Notes under the pieces: generated by a model
What the model was told of the DNA's origin: nothing
Database searches by the model: none
What the model saw: only the letters and a program-made list of their open reading frames with translations
Shown: in pieces, positions 4,937-6,085 of the stretch
How the letters are laid out: every line of letters begins with the position of its first letter
Position numbering within the stretch: the stretch's first letter is position 1
Source of the DNA: Bacteroidales bacterium H10
GTDB taxonomy: Bacteria > Bacteroidota > Bacteroidia > Bacteroidales > Muribaculaceae
Assembly (NCBI GenBank): GCA_001701295.1
Contig: DAAV01000119.1
Coordinates: forward strand, 3,608-9,692
DNA: 6,085 nt
Direction of reading: 5' to 3'
Made by a program: the position numbers and the translations under genes

Positions 4937-6085
4937 ATGAGTAATATTATCAAGATAAAAAAGGGACTTGATATCCCTCTTGAGGGTGTTGCCGCCGGAA
5001 ATGTGACTTCCGACGACAGCACGGCACTTTTCGGTATAGTGCCAGATGATTTCCCCGGATATACATGGAAAGCAGCCGTCAAGGCCGGTGACAGCGTCAT
5101 GTGCGGGGATCCTCTTTTGTTTGCAAAAGAAGATGACCGCCTCTGTCTGACATCACCGGTGGCCGGAACTGTCAGAGAAATCCATCGGGGCGAACGGCGT
5201 AAAATAGAATTCGTATCTGTCACCAAAGAAGGAGAACAGACTCAGAAAGATTTCGGCAAACCCGCCGACAGGAATGCCCGCTTCGAGATGCTGCTCCGCA
5301 GCGGTCTCTTCGCAATGATGAGACAAAGACCTTTTGACATCGTGCCCTTTATCGGAAGCAAGCCCCGCGATATTTTTGTCACCGCATTCGACAGCGCACC
5401 CCTTGCGGCTGAAATGCTGACTCAGGACATGATGTCAGACCTTGAATCAGGTCTCAAGGCACTCAGCGATTTCACCGGCGGAAAAATATATCTTTCCGTA
5501 AAGTCCGGCTCAGGAGTGACAAGCAACGTGGCGGAAGTATATGAATTCTCAGGACCACATCCGGCCGGAAACGTCGGAACGCAGATCGCCGCCATTTCAC
5601 CCGTCAACAAAGGAGAGACGGTGTGGACACTCGATGCCGTCACAGCCGCCCGCATAGGCACATTCTTCAATAGCGGGAAACTCGATTATACGGCATATGT
5701 CGCACTGACAGGCCCAGACATGAAGAACCCACACATTGTCAAGACCACAATCGGAGCATCGCTCGGCAGCCTGCTTGACGGAGAACTTGACCACTCACAT
5801 GGAAAAATCCGCGTCATCTCAGGCAATGTGCTCACCGGTGTACGTGTCGACTGGAAAGAGGGATTCCTGCAATATCCCTATCGTCAGATCTCGGCGATCG
5901 ATGAAGGCGACCAGACAGATGAATTTATGGGATGGGCATCGCTGAGTCCTAAAAAGTACAGCGTCAGCAGGGCTTTCCCGGCATTCCTCCGCGGCCTCTC
6001 CAAACCTTTCCACTTCGACGCCCGCATAAAGGGAGGCCACCGCGCCATGATCATGAGCGGCGAATATGACAAGGTCTTCCCGATG
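4937..6085 (+). CDS. nqrA: Na+-translocating NADH:quinone reductase subunit A, 3' end outside window
   Basis: NqrA is the peripheral, quinone-associated subunit of the six-subunit Na+-NQR complex, which oxidises NADH, reduces quinone and pumps Na+ across the inner membrane. The frame runs open from the ATG at 4937 to the window edge (383 codons); family members are about 445-450 residues, so roughly the last 65 are missing. The start is fixed by an in-frame TAG two codons upstream. Visible family features are the N-terminal IIKIKKGLDIPLEG (4-17), a barrel-sandwich segment GDPLLFAKEDD...LTSPVAGTVREI (57-82), the diagnostic FSGPHPAGNVGTQI (204-217), TGPDMKNPHIV (258-268), and GGHRAMIMSGEYDKVFPM (366-383) near the usual C-terminal region. 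No transmembrane segment is seen, as expected. It is normally the first gene of nqrABCDEF, which fits its dedicated promoter; nqrB should follow. Codon use is G/C-richer than in the preceding two-gene module. Confidence 0.96.
   Translation, partial: MSNIIKIKKGLDIPLEGVAAGNVTSDDSTALFGIVPDDFPGYTWKAAVKAGDSVMCGDPLLFAKEDDRLCLTSPVAGTVREIHRGERRKIEFVSVTKEGEQTQKDFGKPADRNARFEMLLRSGLFAMMRQRPFDIVPFIGSKPRDIFVTAFDSAPLAAEMLTQDMMSDLESGLKALSDFTGGKIYLSVKSGSGVTSNVAEVYEFSGPHPAGNVGTQIAAISPVNKGETVWTLDAVTAARIGTFFNSGKLDYTAYVALTGPDMKNPHIVKTTIGASLGSLLDGELDHSHGKIRVISGNVLTGVRVDWKEGFLQYPYRQISAIDEGDQTDEFMGWASLSPKKYSVSRAFPAFLRGLSKPFHFDARIKGGHRAMIMSGEYDKVFPM

Noticed and set aside
4930..5226. Reverse-strand open frames across the nqrA region
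   Set aside because: They overlap a confidently identified nqrA coding frame, show no domain or signal features, and are typical shadows of G/C-rich coding sequence.

Overview
The window looks like chromosomal DNA from a gut-type Bacteroidales bacterium, plausibly Muribaculaceae or a relative. The evidence is a recognisable Na+-pumping NADH:quinone reductase subunit A, a PstS-like protein followed by a periplasmic TPR protein (a pairing typical of Bacteroidales), two matches to the Bacteroidetes promoter consensus TAnnTTTG, A/T-rich translation leaders without Shine-Dalgarno sequences, a lipoprotein signal, and a secreted protein with a Bacteroidales-type GIYIxNGRKV tail. The family-level assignment is inference.

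All genes run on the + strand. Positions 1-543 hold the C-terminal part of a PstS-like substrate-binding protein. Positions 653-2284 encode an exported 543-residue TPR protein, closed by a strong intrinsic terminator (2335-2366). In Bacteroidales these two genes commonly sit at the end of an exbB-exbD-tonB cluster, so they probably belong to an envelope energy-transduction operon whose start lies outside the window.

Positions about 2367-4758 form a visibly A/T-rich two-gene islet with its own promoter (2522-2552). The first gene (2579-3850) encodes a lipoprotein with the layout of a C10 (streptopain-like) cysteine protease: a Spi-type prodomain followed by a papain-like domain. All the expected catalytic positions are replaced (oxyanion Gln to Pro180, nucleophile Cys to Phe199, catalytic His to Ile362), so it appears to be a pseudoprotease. 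The second gene (3869-4723) encodes a secreted protein of a poorly characterised Bacteroidales family ending in a sorting-domain-like tail. The same 15-base sequence lies on each side of the pair (2480-2494 and 4738-4752), which suggests an inserted module. This pair is the most unusual content of the window.

Positions 4783-4825 hold a terminator hairpin. A second clear promoter (4881-4911), overlaid by an 11-base tandem repeat, then drives nqrA (4937 to beyond the right edge), the first gene of the expected nqrABCDEF respiratory operon.
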